From the NCBI GenBank assembly GCA_029262115.1, contig JAJCZZ010000082.1, positions 1-64,000 of the forward strand: a stretch of 64,000 nt of DNA, given 5' to 3'. Within the stretch, counting starts at the first letter, position 1; each line of letters opens with the position of its first letter. Both the position numbers and the translations under genes were made by a program. The notes beneath the pieces are model-generated. The model saw nothing but the letters and a program-made list of their open reading frames with translations, searched no databases and was not told the origin of the DNA. The stretch is from Gemmatimonadota bacterium. GTDB lineage: Bacteria; Gemmatimonadota; Gemmatimonadetes; Longimicrobiales; Gaopeijiaceae. This document shows positions 42,370 to 51,301 of the stretch, in pieces.

Positions 42370-44280
42370 ATGGTCCACTCCTCCGAATCCCCTCCCGGCA
42401 CCTACCTACCCACCGGCTGGCGCATCGTCGGACAGGGGGCTGAACGGCTCGCCGAGCGTCTGGCGTCCGGTGGAGCAGATGGACTCGTGCCCGGTGAGGC
42501 CGAGCAGGCGCTGTACGGGGTGCAGTGCACTTTCGACCCGGTTACCCGCGGGCGGCCGACCGTGGAGCGGGTGCTGGACGCCGTTACTGAACAGATCCGC
42601 GCGGTCGATTCGGACTGTCCGCGCCTCGTTCGAGATCAACCGGTAGAGCGGCCGTCCTCCAGATTCAGCGGCCTCAGGTTCGAGCAATTTTCCGACGCGG
42701 GTCGTGAGTGGATCGGAGAGCTGATTTGGCGCGCTGTTCATCCTGTGGTTGCCGGCGCTCCGATCACCAGCCATCTGGTCATTGAGGAGACCTCGACGTT
42801 TACCCGTCTGACGGTTCGTGTGACGGCGGACCACGGGCTGTCGAGCGTCAGGGGATATGTCGGTGCGGGCCAGGCGCAGCCGGCTTTTCTCCGTGCTCTT
42901 CGACCGGACCTCACCCCCATCTGGTTGGGCGGCCCGCTCAAAGCCCACGTCATCCAGAGGCACGGCGTTCTGGACCTCGTTCACTCGATCCTCGCCGCCA
43001 GCAACCGGGATGTCCCGGTGGCCGTGCTCGCCCCGTTGGAAGCCGGGGGATTCGTCGTGGATCCGGAGGATCTCGCCTGGGACCTGCTGGGTCGGGCGCG
43101 CCTCTACGTCCTGACGGAGCATCGCCAGACGTTCGATCTCAGCGACGTGGTCGGGGACCGTCGTATGTCGTGCTACTGGGGCGCTGTCCGTTGTTACTTC
43201 CCGGGCTGGAGTCGCCACGACGACCCGTACGAGCATCCTCTGCTTGTCGGTGAGCGGCTGGCCGACCCGATCCTGCGAGCGACGTGGTTGGGGGAGGTGG
43301 GCCTCCCGATGGGCCGTCGGATCGAGTTCCCCTCGTCGGTGCGGGAACGTCGCCCTCCGCCTGACATCGAAGTCCGGACGAGCGAGTCGACTGGAGCTGC
43401 CGCCGATCTCCCGAACGACCGCGACGGTTCGGGCGGCCCCGACGTTCCGAACGGGCTGGGCGTCCGCGACCGGTCAGGTGACGCCGCCCCGATCTCCTTG
43501 GCGGAGCCGGAGGGCGACGTGGCTCCCACGGTCGATCGAGAGGATAGCGCGGTCGACCGGACCGACCCCGCTCGAGCGGCGCTGTCGCTGTCTCTGGACG
43601 AGTTGCTCCGGGAAGTGCGCGCGCTCCGATCCTCGGTAGGAGGGCTGACCGATGAGGTGGAGCGCCTGCGGACAATATCTTCCGTGCGTTCATCAAGCAC
43701 GAACGCGATCGAGCGCCGTTTGGGTCGGCTCGAGGACATTCTCGGGCACGTCTTTCCTGATGGCAGTCCGTCCTCCGGCCCCGAAGAGGAGGCCGAGGCC
43801 GGTACGTCGCCGCCCGACGAATCGTCGGATGATGGGCGTACAACGCTCCCGCAGGTCGTGAATGATTCGGCCGAATCTCACGCCGACACGCTCGTCTTCC
43901 TGGACTCCGCGCACCATTCCGCCGCGGAGAGCCCCTATGAGGACCCTGAACGGGTGCGGGCGATTCTGGACGCGATGGCGCGGGTCGCACGCCGTCGCCG
44001 CGACGGCGTGCTTGGGACGTCGCTTCGAGAAGCGTTTGGGGACCTCGGGATCGACTACCGATCTGGGATCGCCCGCTCGACGCCGGCGAGGCTTCGTGAG
44101 CAGTATCGCTTTGCCGCCCCGAACGGCGACTACGTGGAGGCAGAGGAGCACATCGTGCTGGGAAACACCTACGATCCTCGCAGGTGTCTCAGGCTCTACT
44201 TCTCCTCGCGCGTGCCGAACGAGCCCCGCTTCGTTATCGGGCATGTCGGGCGGCACTTCGAGGTTCGGTCCTCGACCTGA
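42370..44280 (+). CDS. Large multidomain protein of unknown function, candidate defence or nucleic-acid protein
   Basis: I do not recognise this 636-residue protein. Residues 1-325 form an alpha/beta region with a conserved-looking core (PVAVLAPLEAGGFVVDPEDLAWDLLG, then the aromatic CYWGAVRCYFPGWSRHDDPYEHPL). Residues about 326-400 are a Pro/Asp-rich linker. Residues 400-460 form a coiled coil (SLDELLREVRALRSSVGGL, IERRLGRLEDILGHVF). Residues 520-636 are a compact beta-rich domain with LREQYRFAAPNGDYVEAEEHIVLGN, CLRLYF and the ending RFVIGHVGRHFE. No signal peptide or membrane helix. The start lacks a strong ribosome site. It is followed 56 bases later by a SEC-C protein. Confidence 0.75.
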   Translation: MVHSSESPPGTYLPTGWRIVGQGAERLAERLASGGADGLVPGEAEQALYGVQCTFDPVTRGRPTVERVLDAVTEQIRAVDSDCPRLVRDQPVERPSSRFSGLRFEQFSDAGREWIGELIWRAVHPVVAGAPITSHLVIEETSTFTRLTVRVTADHGLSSVRGYVGAGQAQPAFLRALRPDLTPIWLGGPLKAHVIQRHGVLDLVHSILAASNRDVPVAVLAPLEAGGFVVDPEDLAWDLLGRARLYVLTEHRQTFDLSDVVGDRRMSCYWGAVRCYFPGWSRHDDPYEHPLLVGERLADPILRATWLGEVGLPMGRRIEFPSSVRERRPPPDIEVRTSESTGAAADLPNDRDGSGGPDVPNGLGVRDRSGDAAPISLAEPEGDVAPTVDREDSAVDRTDPARAALSLSLDELLREVRALRSSVGGLTDEVERLRTISSVRSSSTNAIERRLGRLEDILGHVFPDGSPSSGPEEEAEAGTSPPDESSDDGRTTLPQVVNDSAESHADTLVFLDSAHHSAAESPYEDPERVRAILDAMARVARRRRDGVLGTSLREAFGDLGIDYRSGIARSTPARLREQYRFAAPNGDYVEAEEHIVLGNTYDPRRCLRLYFSSRVPNEPRFVIGHVGRHFEVRSST

Positions 44281-44336
44281 TGCGCCTGCTTGGGAACGCC
44301 AGTGGACAGGCCACCCGGTCCGCGTAGTTTTCGCCG

Positions 44337-45791
44337 ATGAGCACCCGACGAAACGATCCGTGTCCCTGCGGAAGTGGGAAGAAGTACAAGCAGTGCCACG
44401 GAAAGCCCACCCGGACGCAGCTCTCATCGGAGGAGTCCGCGTGGCGCCGGCTGCGGGACGCCCTGGACGGCTACCCGACGATGATGCTTCGCTTCGTACG
44501 AGATGTTTACGGGCCGTGGGTCGTCCACGAGGCGTGGGCCGAGTTCACCTTGTGGGAGGATGAAGAGGCCGGGTTCGATCCCGACTCCGATCATCTCCAG
44601 GTCTTCATGCCCTGGTTCTTCCATCGATGGTCACCCGACCCCCACGAGACCAACATCGAGGACGCCTTTTTGCATGGGCGATGTCCCACGAGCGTGCTGC
44701 TCGAACGCAAGGGGAGTCGGCTGCAGCCGGTGTTGAGGGCCTATTTCGAGGCGTGTCTCACGACGCCCTTCAGCTTCCACGAGATCGTACGCGCCGACAC
44801 CGGACACGGGTTTCTTGCCCGAGACGTGTTCACCCTTGACGGCCACGAGGTCCTGGACCGCAGCGCATCCCGCACGTTGCAACCCGGAGATATCTTCTTC
44901 GGCCAAGTCGTCTCCTCGGGCGGGATCACCTTGATGGAGGCGTGCTCACCACACGCGATGCTGCCCCGCGAGAAGGTCGCACTCATCGACCTTCGGGAGT
45001 CCATTGCTCGGGGCGGACCTCCGCCTTCTGCCGAGATGCTCCTGGACTGGGACGCCGAATTGCGGGAGGAATACCTGGAATGGGTGAAGGCGCTAACGAA
45101 CCCGCCGCCTCCGCGCCTCCACAACACCGACGGAGAGCCCATCGCCTTCCACCGTCTCCGCTTTGAGGTCCCTTCGGCGCAGGGAGCGTTCGACGTGCTG
45201 TATCACCTGACATACGACGACTCTGAGATCGACCTGCTGGAGTCCGCGGAGCGCGACGCCCAGGGACGGTTGCAACGCGTGTCGTTCCCCTGGATTGCGG
45301 CGGGCAACGCAATACACGCGAGTTGGGACAGTACGGCCCTCGGCCACATCGAGATCGACGGCCACCGCCTGGAGGCGAACGTCAACTCCGCGGGACGCGC
45401 CGCGCGGTTGAAGGAGATCGTGGAGTCCAGTTACCCGGACGCCCGGCACGTGAGCACGGACGTGGAAACGGTCGAGGAGGCGAGGGCCAGGAGCAGGCAC
45501 AGTGCTGGCGACCAGCCTCCTGAAGATCCAGATGCCGCCGCCCTCGCCTCGCATCCGGAGGTGTTGGATCGCGTGCGTGCGATGTCGGCGGCCCACTACG
45601 AGGGGTGGGTCCACCAGGAAATTCCCGCCCTCGGTGGCCTCTCGCCGATGGAGGCGATCGAGGAGATGGGTGGACGTGAGAAGGTCGAAGCACTCATCGC
45701 GCAGATCGAACGCGACGGCCGACGCATGGTTCCACCACTCGACGTGGCCGTAATCCAGAGAATGCGTGAGCGGCTCGGGTTGGTGGACTGA
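44337..45791 (+). CDS. SEC-C motif protein with C-terminal MbcA/ParS-like segment
   Basis: A 484-residue cytosolic protein. Residues 6-22 (NDPCPCGSGKKYKQCHG) are a complete SEC-C zinc site of the C-x-C-x8-CH kind, placed at the N-terminus, unlike in SecA. A long central region (about 30-400) has no familiar domain; it contains FMPWFFHRWSPDPHETN and LLERKGSRLQPVLRAYFEA. The C-terminus (IPALGGLSPMEAIEEMGGREKVEALIAQIE) resembles the DUF2384/MbcA-type antitoxin tail found on other SEC-C proteins. SEC-C proteins are frequent in defence islands. It lies between the 636-residue protein and a MazEF pair. Confidence 0.8.
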   Translation: MSTRRNDPCPCGSGKKYKQCHGKPTRTQLSSEESAWRRLRDALDGYPTMMLRFVRDVYGPWVVHEAWAEFTLWEDEEAGFDPDSDHLQVFMPWFFHRWSPDPHETNIEDAFLHGRCPTSVLLERKGSRLQPVLRAYFEACLTTPFSFHEIVRADTGHGFLARDVFTLDGHEVLDRSASRTLQPGDIFFGQVVSSGGITLMEACSPHAMLPREKVALIDLRESIARGGPPPSAEMLLDWDAELREEYLEWVKALTNPPPPRLHNTDGEPIAFHRLRFEVPSAQGAFDVLYHLTYDDSEIDLLESAERDAQGRLQRVSFPWIAAGNAIHASWDSTALGHIEIDGHRLEANVNSAGRAARLKEIVESSYPDARHVSTDVETVEEARARSRHSAGDQPPEDPDAAALASHPEVLDRVRAMSAAHYEGWVHQEIPALGGLSPMEAIEEMGGREKVEALIAQIERDGRRMVPPLDVAVIQRMRERLGLVD

Positions 45792-45858
45792 GGGCAGAGG
45801 GTGTTTCGGGCGAAATCGACGTCGTAGGACTGCGGGGGATTGTGGAGGGATTGTGGGG

Positions 45859-45875
45859 GTAAGGAACCTCCTTAC
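45859..45875. promoter_or_regulatory. Candidate MazE operator
   Basis: GTAAGGA (45859-45865), ACC, TCCTTAC (45869-45875) is a perfect 7-bp inverted repeat overlapping a TACATT -10-like hexamer (45873-45878). Just upstream, GGGATTGTGG occurs twice in tandem (45836-45845 and 45847-45856). Both features lie directly ahead of the antitoxin gene and fit autorepression by an AbrB-type antitoxin. Confidence 0.5.
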
Positions 45876-45904
45876 ATTGAATCACACACTTGGAGGTCAA
45901 CCCG

Positions 45905-46120
45905 ATGATCACGAGCAAGCTCACCACGAAGTCCCAGACCACCATTCCCCAGCCGGTGCGCGTGGCCCTCGGTCTTACACCCGGTGACGAGGTGGTCTAC
46001 GAGATCGAGGGCGACCGGGTTGTCTTACGCAAGGCCGGCTCAAGGGCTGCGGATGACCCTTTCGCGACTTTCGTGGAGTGGCACGGCGAGGCCGATAGGA
46101 ACGCGTATGCGGGCCTTTGA
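45905..46120 (+). CDS. AbrB/MazE-family antitoxin
   Basis: A 71-residue swapped-hairpin antitoxin from ATG 45905, with GGAGGT 7 bases upstream. The fold is readable as SKLTTKSQTTIPQPVRVALGLTPGDEVVYEIEGDRVVLRK. The C-terminal part (DDPFATFVEWHGEADRNAY) would wrap the toxin. It overlaps the toxin gene by 14 bases. AbrB-type antitoxins repress their own operon, consistent with the inverted repeat upstream. Confidence 0.88.
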   Translation: MITSKLTTKSQTTIPQPVRVALGLTPGDEVVYEIEGDRVVLRKAGSRAADDPFATFVEWHGEADRNAYAGL

Positions 46121-46475
46121 ACAGGGGGACGTAGTACGCGTACCTTTTCCCTACACGGATCGGAACACCCGCCAGCACCGACCTGCACTGGTTGTGACCC
46201 ATGGTGGGATTGGACAGGCGGCAGCGTTCCTGTGGGTGGTCATGATCACGAGTGCAGAGAACCGACCGTGGCCCGGCGACGTCCCTCTCGTGGAGGACCA
46301 CGAGGCGGCCGGCCTTCCCGTTCCGTCGGTCGTGCGCACTGCTAAGATCGCGACGATCGAGGCTCGACATGCTGACAGACTCGGCCTCCTGTCGCCAGGC
46401 CAGTGGTCTCAGGTCGAGGGCGCCCTGGTGGGCCACCTCGGATTTTTCCCGGGCTCTGACGCGACGGCACGGTAA
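46107..46475 (+). CDS. PemK/MazF-family toxin
   Basis: A 122-residue type II toxin from ATG 46107, overlapping the antitoxin end by 14 bases. GDVVRVPFPYTDRNTRQHRPALVV is the diagnostic MazF/PemK first strand set with the conserved Arg/Pro-Tyr residues, followed by VMITSAENRPWPGDVPL and KIATIEA. Family members cut RNA at short sequences. The target sequence cannot be predicted. It converges on the ADOP gene with a 5-base gap. Confidence 0.9.
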   Translation: MRAFEQGDVVRVPFPYTDRNTRQHRPALVVTHGGIGQAAAFLWVVMITSAENRPWPGDVPLVEDHEAAGLPVPSVVRTAKIATIEARHADRLGLLSPGQWSQVEGALVGHLGFFPGSDATAR

Positions 46476-46480
46476 ACGTG

Positions 46481-49126
46481 CTACTCCGACCGCAGCGTTC
46501 TCGCGGGGTCCATGTGGGTCGCCCGACGGGCGGGTATAACCATGGCGAAGAGGGCCACGGCGGACAGGATCAACGGCACGCCGATGAAGGTCACGGGGTC
46601 ATGCGCGCTGATCCCGAATACGATGCTGTCCAGCAGTCGACTCAGCCCGAAAGAGGCTGCGAGTCCGATGACGATGCCCAACCCCAAGAGCCTTGTTCCT
46701 TGCCCGACGATGAGCCAGCGGACGGTGCTCCGTTCCGCGCCGAGAGCCAAGCGAACCCCGATTTCCGTGCTTCTCCGGGAGACGGAGTAGGCCATGACGC
46801 CGTAGATCCCGACGGCAGCCATGATCAACGCGAACACCGCGAAGGTTACGAAGAGCGTGATGACCGCCACGCTGCTGGCGCGGGCCTCGTACTGGGCGCG
46901 CTCCATCATGCGAATCCGGTCGATGGGCAGGCCCGGGTCGACGCCGGCGATCGCTTCGCGAACGGAGTGAGCCACCGACGCCGGGTTCGCGGTCGTCCGG
47001 GCGACGAAGTACATGTCCGTGAGGGGCCGCTGTTCATGAAGACGATACACGTTGAGGGCGCCCTGATCCGAGTCGGTGGTGCCGCGCACGTCGGCCGCAA
47101 CGCCGATGACCGGCACCCAACGTGCGTTTCCAGAGATCCTGAAGCGGCTCCCAACCGGGTCCTCGCCCGGCCAATACCGGTCGGCGATGCTTCCACTCAG
47201 AATCGCCACCGGAAAAGACTCGGTGTCGTCCGAGACCTCGAACGCTCGACCCGCTTGGACAGGCAAACCGATCATCTCCAGGTATCCTTGCGAAACCGTA
47301 ACGATGTGCGCGGTCGGTGCGGCCCTTCCTTCGATGACGTCCCTTCCTTCGATCTCAAGAGAGCGGCGGGGTCCGAAGTCCGCCGCGGGAATGACGTTGG
47401 TGAGTTCGACCTGGTCCACACCGATCGCGTTCCTCAGCGCCTCCCGCGCCTGGGCGAAGAACACCAGTCGCGATTCGTCCTCTTCGTACCTGGTTTCGGG
47501 GAGCGCCACGCTCACGGTGAGCAGCCCCGACGAATCGAAGCCCAGGGGTCTGCTCTGGACATTGATCTGGGTACGAACAAGCAGGCCCGCGACGATCATC
47601 AGTGTAAGCACCATCGATACCTGGGCCGTGACCAGGGCGCCGCGGGTCCGTTTGCCCGATCGACCGCCGTCGCCTGAGCGGCCGTTCCGAAGCGCGGCCT
47701 CCGGGCCGGCCGAGGACGCCCGGAGCGATGGAAGGAGCCCGAAGACCAGCGGAGCCGCCAGCGACACGAGTAGGGTGAATGTGAATACGCGTCCGTCCAG
47801 CTTCGCCATCTTGAAGGCTTCCTCGGTACCGGCTGAGATCCAGATCAGCGACTCGTTCAGCGCGTAGGCGATCGCAATTCCAAGGGTAGCCGCAGCCAGA
47901 GAGATCATCAGGCTCTCTGTGAGGAGCTGGCGAATCAAGCGTTGCCGCCCCGCGCCGAGCGCGGACCGTACCGCGATCTCCCGCGAACGCACGGTCGCTC
48001 GGGCCAGCAGCATGTTCGCGACATTGGCGCATGCGATCAGGATCACCATTCCCACGGTAAGTTGTAGGAAGAGGAGAATCGTATTGGCCTGGTCGTCGAT
48101 CAGGGACTCGCGGGCGGGTGCAGACCAGAGGCCCCACCCGAGGTTCTCCGTGGGGTATTCAGCGGCCAGGTCGCGCCCGATCCGCGCCACCTCCGCGGTT
48201 GCGGCGTCCTGGGACACTCCGGGGGCGAGTCGGCCAACCACGAACAGGTAGCGAATCGATCGATTCGATTCGGTGCGGTTCAGGATCAGCGGCGTGATGA
48301 TCTGCGCGTCGGCGAACGACCCGAATTCCAGTTTGGGATGGGTGACGCCGATGATCGTGTACTCGTGGTCGTCGAGACGGAGAATTTGCCCAAGGACGTC
48401 CGGGCGTCCCCCGAACCGGTCCTGCCAGAATCCATGGGTGAGCATCGCGACCGGAGTGGCACCGAAGCGGTCTTCGCTTTCCGCGAAGCTTCGGCCCAGG
48501 ACGGGCCGGAGGCGCCACGTCTCCGTCAGGCCCGCGGTGAATCGGAGGCCGGCCACCCGCTCGGGGGCGTCGCCGTCCGTAAGTATCCACTGACCCTCGG
48601 TCAAAGCCGAGAGCGACTCGTAGCTCCGCGAGCGCTCGACCAGATCGAGATAGTCGGCGGGTGACACGCTCCCCTGATCGATTCCGAGTTCGGCGTTGGT
48701 TCCCCTCACCAGCGCTACTGTCTCCGACTCTTGCATGGGGAGGTCCGCGAAAACGATCGCGCTGACCAGACTGAAGATCGACGTGTTCACCCCGATCGCG
48801 AGAGCCAGCGTGACGATCGAAACTACGGCAAAGCCCGGGCTCTTCCGGAGGGAGCGGAGGCCGTACTTGAGGTCCTGAATGATTGTTTCCATGGATCGGG
48901 CGGTGGTCTGAGTGTCGTTTCGTGTCTGGTAGCGGAGCCGGATCGCTCCGGGGATCGACCCTATCACCTGTCGCAGGTACCAGCGCCTCGCGCCCACCGG
49001 ATCGCGCCGGGCGCGCCGGAGGAAGCCCTCCTCGAGGTCGCCGAGGTGCTCGTCCCGGAACCGAGCGGGGAGGACGCCCGTGATGAGTCGTTCAGCCCAC
49101 CGTGGTGGGGTCGAGTGGGCGCTCAT
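46481..49126 (-). CDS. ADOP-type duplicated ABC transporter permease
   Basis: An 881-residue permease of the acidobacterial duplicated orphan permease kind. The N-terminus is the ADOP prefix domain (RLITGVLPARFRDEHLGDLEEGFLRRAR). Then come two MacB-periplasmic-core/FtsX units: helix 1 near KSPGFAVVSIVTLALAIGVN, first FtsX region MVILIACANVANMLLARATVRSREIAVR, and second ALIMAAVGIYGVMAYSVSRR ending IPARRATHMDPARTLRSE. No ATPase gene is adjacent, as is usual for ADOPs. It overlaps the PadR gene by 4 bases (ATGA) and is probably regulated by it. The substrate is unknown. Confidence 0.92.
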   Translation of the reverse strand: MSAHSTPPRWAERLITGVLPARFRDEHLGDLEEGFLRRARRDPVGARRWYLRQVIGSIPGAIRLRYQTRNDTQTTARSMETIIQDLKYGLRSLRKSPGFAVVSIVTLALAIGVNTSIFSLVSAIVFADLPMQESETVALVRGTNAELGIDQGSVSPADYLDLVERSRSYESLSALTEGQWILTDGDAPERVAGLRFTAGLTETWRLRPVLGRSFAESEDRFGATPVAMLTHGFWQDRFGGRPDVLGQILRLDDHEYTIIGVTHPKLEFGSFADAQIITPLILNRTESNRSIRYLFVVGRLAPGVSQDAATAEVARIGRDLAAEYPTENLGWGLWSAPARESLIDDQANTILLFLQLTVGMVILIACANVANMLLARATVRSREIAVRSALGAGRQRLIRQLLTESLMISLAAATLGIAIAYALNESLIWISAGTEEAFKMAKLDGRVFTFTLLVSLAAPLVFGLLPSLRASSAGPEAALRNGRSGDGGRSGKRTRGALVTAQVSMVLTLMIVAGLLVRTQINVQSRPLGFDSSGLLTVSVALPETRYEEDESRLVFFAQAREALRNAIGVDQVELTNVIPAADFGPRRSLEIEGRDVIEGRAAPTAHIVTVSQGYLEMIGLPVQAGRAFEVSDDTESFPVAILSGSIADRYWPGEDPVGSRFRISGNARWVPVIGVAADVRGTTDSDQGALNVYRLHEQRPLTDMYFVARTTANPASVAHSVREAIAGVDPGLPIDRIRMMERAQYEARASSVAVITLFVTFAVFALIMAAVGIYGVMAYSVSRRSTEIGVRLALGAERSTVRWLIVGQGTRLLGLGIVIGLAASFGLSRLLDSIVFGISAHDPVTFIGVPLILSAVALFAMVIPARRATHMDPARTLRSE

Positions 49127-49470
49127 GCTCCCCCGTCCGGGTCGAGCTCGAGCCCGTCCCAGAGGGCAGCGAGGGCGTTCCGGGATCGGTGCAGAGCCGT
49201 GACCCCGTTCGGGAGGAGCGAGAAGAAGCGCTTGGCCCTGCCGCCGCGCTCCGGCGTGGGATCACCGATCTTCGACTTGACGAGATGTCGCCGTTCGAGC
49301 CGGTCCAGCGCGGCATACACGGAGGCAACTGCTGCCTCGGTACCGGTCGCCTCGGCCAACTCGTCGAGAATGGCCATCCCGTATGCGTCCGACCCGAGCC
49401 GGGCGACGGTCAGGAGCACCATCTGCTCGAATTCTCCGAGATATTCCCCTCTCGGCATGTTTTCTTCCAT
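49123..49470 (-). CDS. PadR family transcriptional regulator (ADOP-linked)
   Basis: A 115-residue winged-helix regulator, with an in-frame ATG at residue 5 as alternative start. LGEFEQMVLLTVARLGSDAYGMAILDELAEATG, then VASVYAALDRLERRHLVKSKIG and GGRAKRFFSLLPNGVTAL, is the PadR domain that accompanies ADOP permeases. The stop/start overlap with the permease gene is ATGA, a common arrangement for these pairs in Acidobacteria and Gemmatimonadota. It probably represses the operon in response to a compound the permease handles. Confidence 0.92.
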   Translation of the reverse strand: MEENMPRGEYLGEFEQMVLLTVARLGSDAYGMAILDELAEATGTEAAVASVYAALDRLERRHLVKSKIGDPTPERGGRAKRFFSLLPNGVTALHRSRNALAALWDGLELDPDGGA

Positions 49471-49584
49471 GAGTACGAGGAATTGAACATGCGGCCCTAC
49501 GCGGGAGCGAGGGAGTGGGTTTCACTCCGGGGGAAGGCAGGCGGGCAGCCCGGAGGTGGCTCCCCCGCACCGCGGGTGGGCCGA

Positions 49585-50739
49585 CTAAGCTGCCGCCGTT
49601 GGCCCTGACATCCCGTCGCGTGGCAGGTGCAGCTCGAACACGGTGCCTTCCTTCGCCGAGGATTCCAGCGTGATCCAACCCGCATGGGCGTGGGCGATCT
49701 GCTGGGTGATATAAAGTCCCAACCCCATGCTACCCTGCACCTCGGTGTTGCTCTGTGTGGACGTCGCGCGCCTGTACGGATCGAAAATATGGAGTTGGTG
49801 CTTCGGGTGAATTGGGGGTCCCCAGTTCCGGACGGCCACGACGACCTCGAGCGTGGCTCCGGTGACGCTTACACGGATAGGATGCTCTTCGTCACCGTGC
49901 TGAAAGGCGTTCCCAATGAGATTGGAGACCGCCTGGCCGATGCGCCCTCCGTCCCACTCGCCGCAGACATCTCCCTGATGTTCGAAGCGAAGGCGGCTGT
50001 CCGTATCCCGGCCCTTGAACTCTTCAACCGTCTCTCGTACGACCTCAGCTATGTCCACGGTCGCCCGTGTGATCGGAATTCCTGCACCCAGACGCGTGCG
50101 AGTGAAGTCCAGCAGGTCACTAACGAGGCGCTCCATCCGTCGGGCGCTCCTGTTCATCGCTTGGACCATCACCAGATTCCGACCCTGCAGGTCGGACTCC
50201 GTCGCGAGAAATGCGGATCCCGAGATGACAGCGCCCAGCGGATTACGGAGATCGTGACCCAGGATCGCGAGAAACATCTCCCGGGAGTCCCCGATACCGG
50301 TGGCGAACCGTGTGATCGACTCGGCCAGAGCTTGATCGATGGCCTCGTTGAATCGGATCAGGTCCCGGGCGTCGACCTCGTCCCGCTCCGGTCGGGTTGC
50401 GGTCCAGAGCCGCAGGACGGATGCGCGCAAGGCTCGGTACTCTGAGAACATCTCCTCGATGGAGAAGCCGTGGCTCGCACGATCCGCGCCGTGCTTTTCG
50501 GCTGGCGTCTCAACGTGCCCGGTGGAACCGTCGTCGTCGCCTTGAGATTTACGGACCTCCTCCTCCTTGGATTGGGGCTCGTTCAGGTCCTCCGCGATGG
50601 TTGTGAGCATGGACGCCGCGTGGTCTCGCAACCCATCGACCGACATGTCGTCGCCCGGGTCGGTGTGCGTGCGCGCGAAGTCCTCGAAGTCGATGAGGAT
50701 CGCCTCGGAGTGCGTCAGGATGAATTGAGCAAGGCGCAT
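49585..50739 (-). CDS. RsbRD-type sensor histidine kinase
   Basis: A cytosolic histidine kinase of 384 residues from ATG 50739, preceded by GAGGATATA. The N-terminal 150 residues are an RsbRD-like helical sensor (FILTHSEAILIDFEDFART, LRDHAASMLTTIAEDL). H-box MFLAILGHDLRNPLGAVISG, N-box NLIGNAFQHG, G1 NWGPPI and G2 GSMGLGLYITQQIAHAHAG are all present. There is no receiver domain, and no response regulator is adjacent, so its partner must lie elsewhere. RsbRD domains are known from stress-response regulators. Confidence 0.9.
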   Translation of the reverse strand: MRLAQFILTHSEAILIDFEDFARTHTDPGDDMSVDGLRDHAASMLTTIAEDLNEPQSKEEEVRKSQGDDDGSTGHVETPAEKHGADRASHGFSIEEMFSEYRALRASVLRLWTATRPERDEVDARDLIRFNEAIDQALAESITRFATGIGDSREMFLAILGHDLRNPLGAVISGSAFLATESDLQGRNLVMVQAMNRSARRMERLVSDLLDFTRTRLGAGIPITRATVDIAEVVRETVEEFKGRDTDSRLRFEHQGDVCGEWDGGRIGQAVSNLIGNAFQHGDEEHPIRVSVTGATLEVVVAVRNWGPPIHPKHQLHIFDPYRRATSTQSNTEVQGSMGLGLYITQQIAHAHAGWITLESSAKEGTVFELHLPRDGMSGPTAAA

Positions 50740-50908
50740 TATATCCTCGGTCCGAGGTGGGTCTGAGAGCCGTGGGCTCCGGAGCTGCCGTCGGCGGGAG
50801 GAGGGACTCTTGCCCAGATCATGAGGCTCCGCTTGCACGTTGTGGTGCGAGTGGGGGAGATTGGCGGCTCATTCATAGTATAGGCGTTTCCCGACCACCG
50901 CGGACTGC

Positions 50909-51301
50909 CTACGTCCAGTCCGGAGCCGGAAATCCCAACGCCGACGCGATCTCCTGCTGTGCTGCATCGAGCGTGACGAAATCCAGGTCCGCGGGCGACT
51001 CGGCGAGGTAGAGGGCGGTCGCGAGGTGCCACAGGTCGGCACCGCGGACGTATCCGGCCGCAAGCACCCGGTCGATCTCGGCTGAGAGCCGACGGTCCGG
51101 GAGGACCCAGCTCATACCGTCGACGGGGGTCCTGCCGCCCCTTACACCCTCCCGCTTCAGCGCCGACGCGAACTCGGCTTCCAGGAGGTTCGAGGAGGCG
51201 AGCAGGTCGTATCCGTCGAGTCTGTCGGCCAGCCGCTTCGCCCTGGGCTCACCGAACGCCACGGCGACGAGGCACGACGTATCGACGTATGCGACCTTCA
51301 C
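50909..51301 (-). CDS. PIN-domain toxin (VapC-like)
   Basis: A 130-residue PIN nuclease. Acidic positions are seen in VAYVDTSCLVAVAF, NLLEAEFASAL, ADLWHLATAL and DLDFVTLD, the four-residue metal site of VapC toxins. The gene begins inside the antitoxin stop (ATGA), so the pair is translationally coupled. VapC toxins cut tRNA or rRNA; the target is unknown. Confidence 0.9.
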   Translation of the reverse strand: MKVAYVDTSCLVAVAFGEPRAKRLADRLDGYDLLASSNLLEAEFASALKREGVRGGRTPVDGMSWVLPDRRLSAEIDRVLAAGYVRGADLWHLATALYLAESPADLDFVTLDAAQQEIASALGFPAPDWT

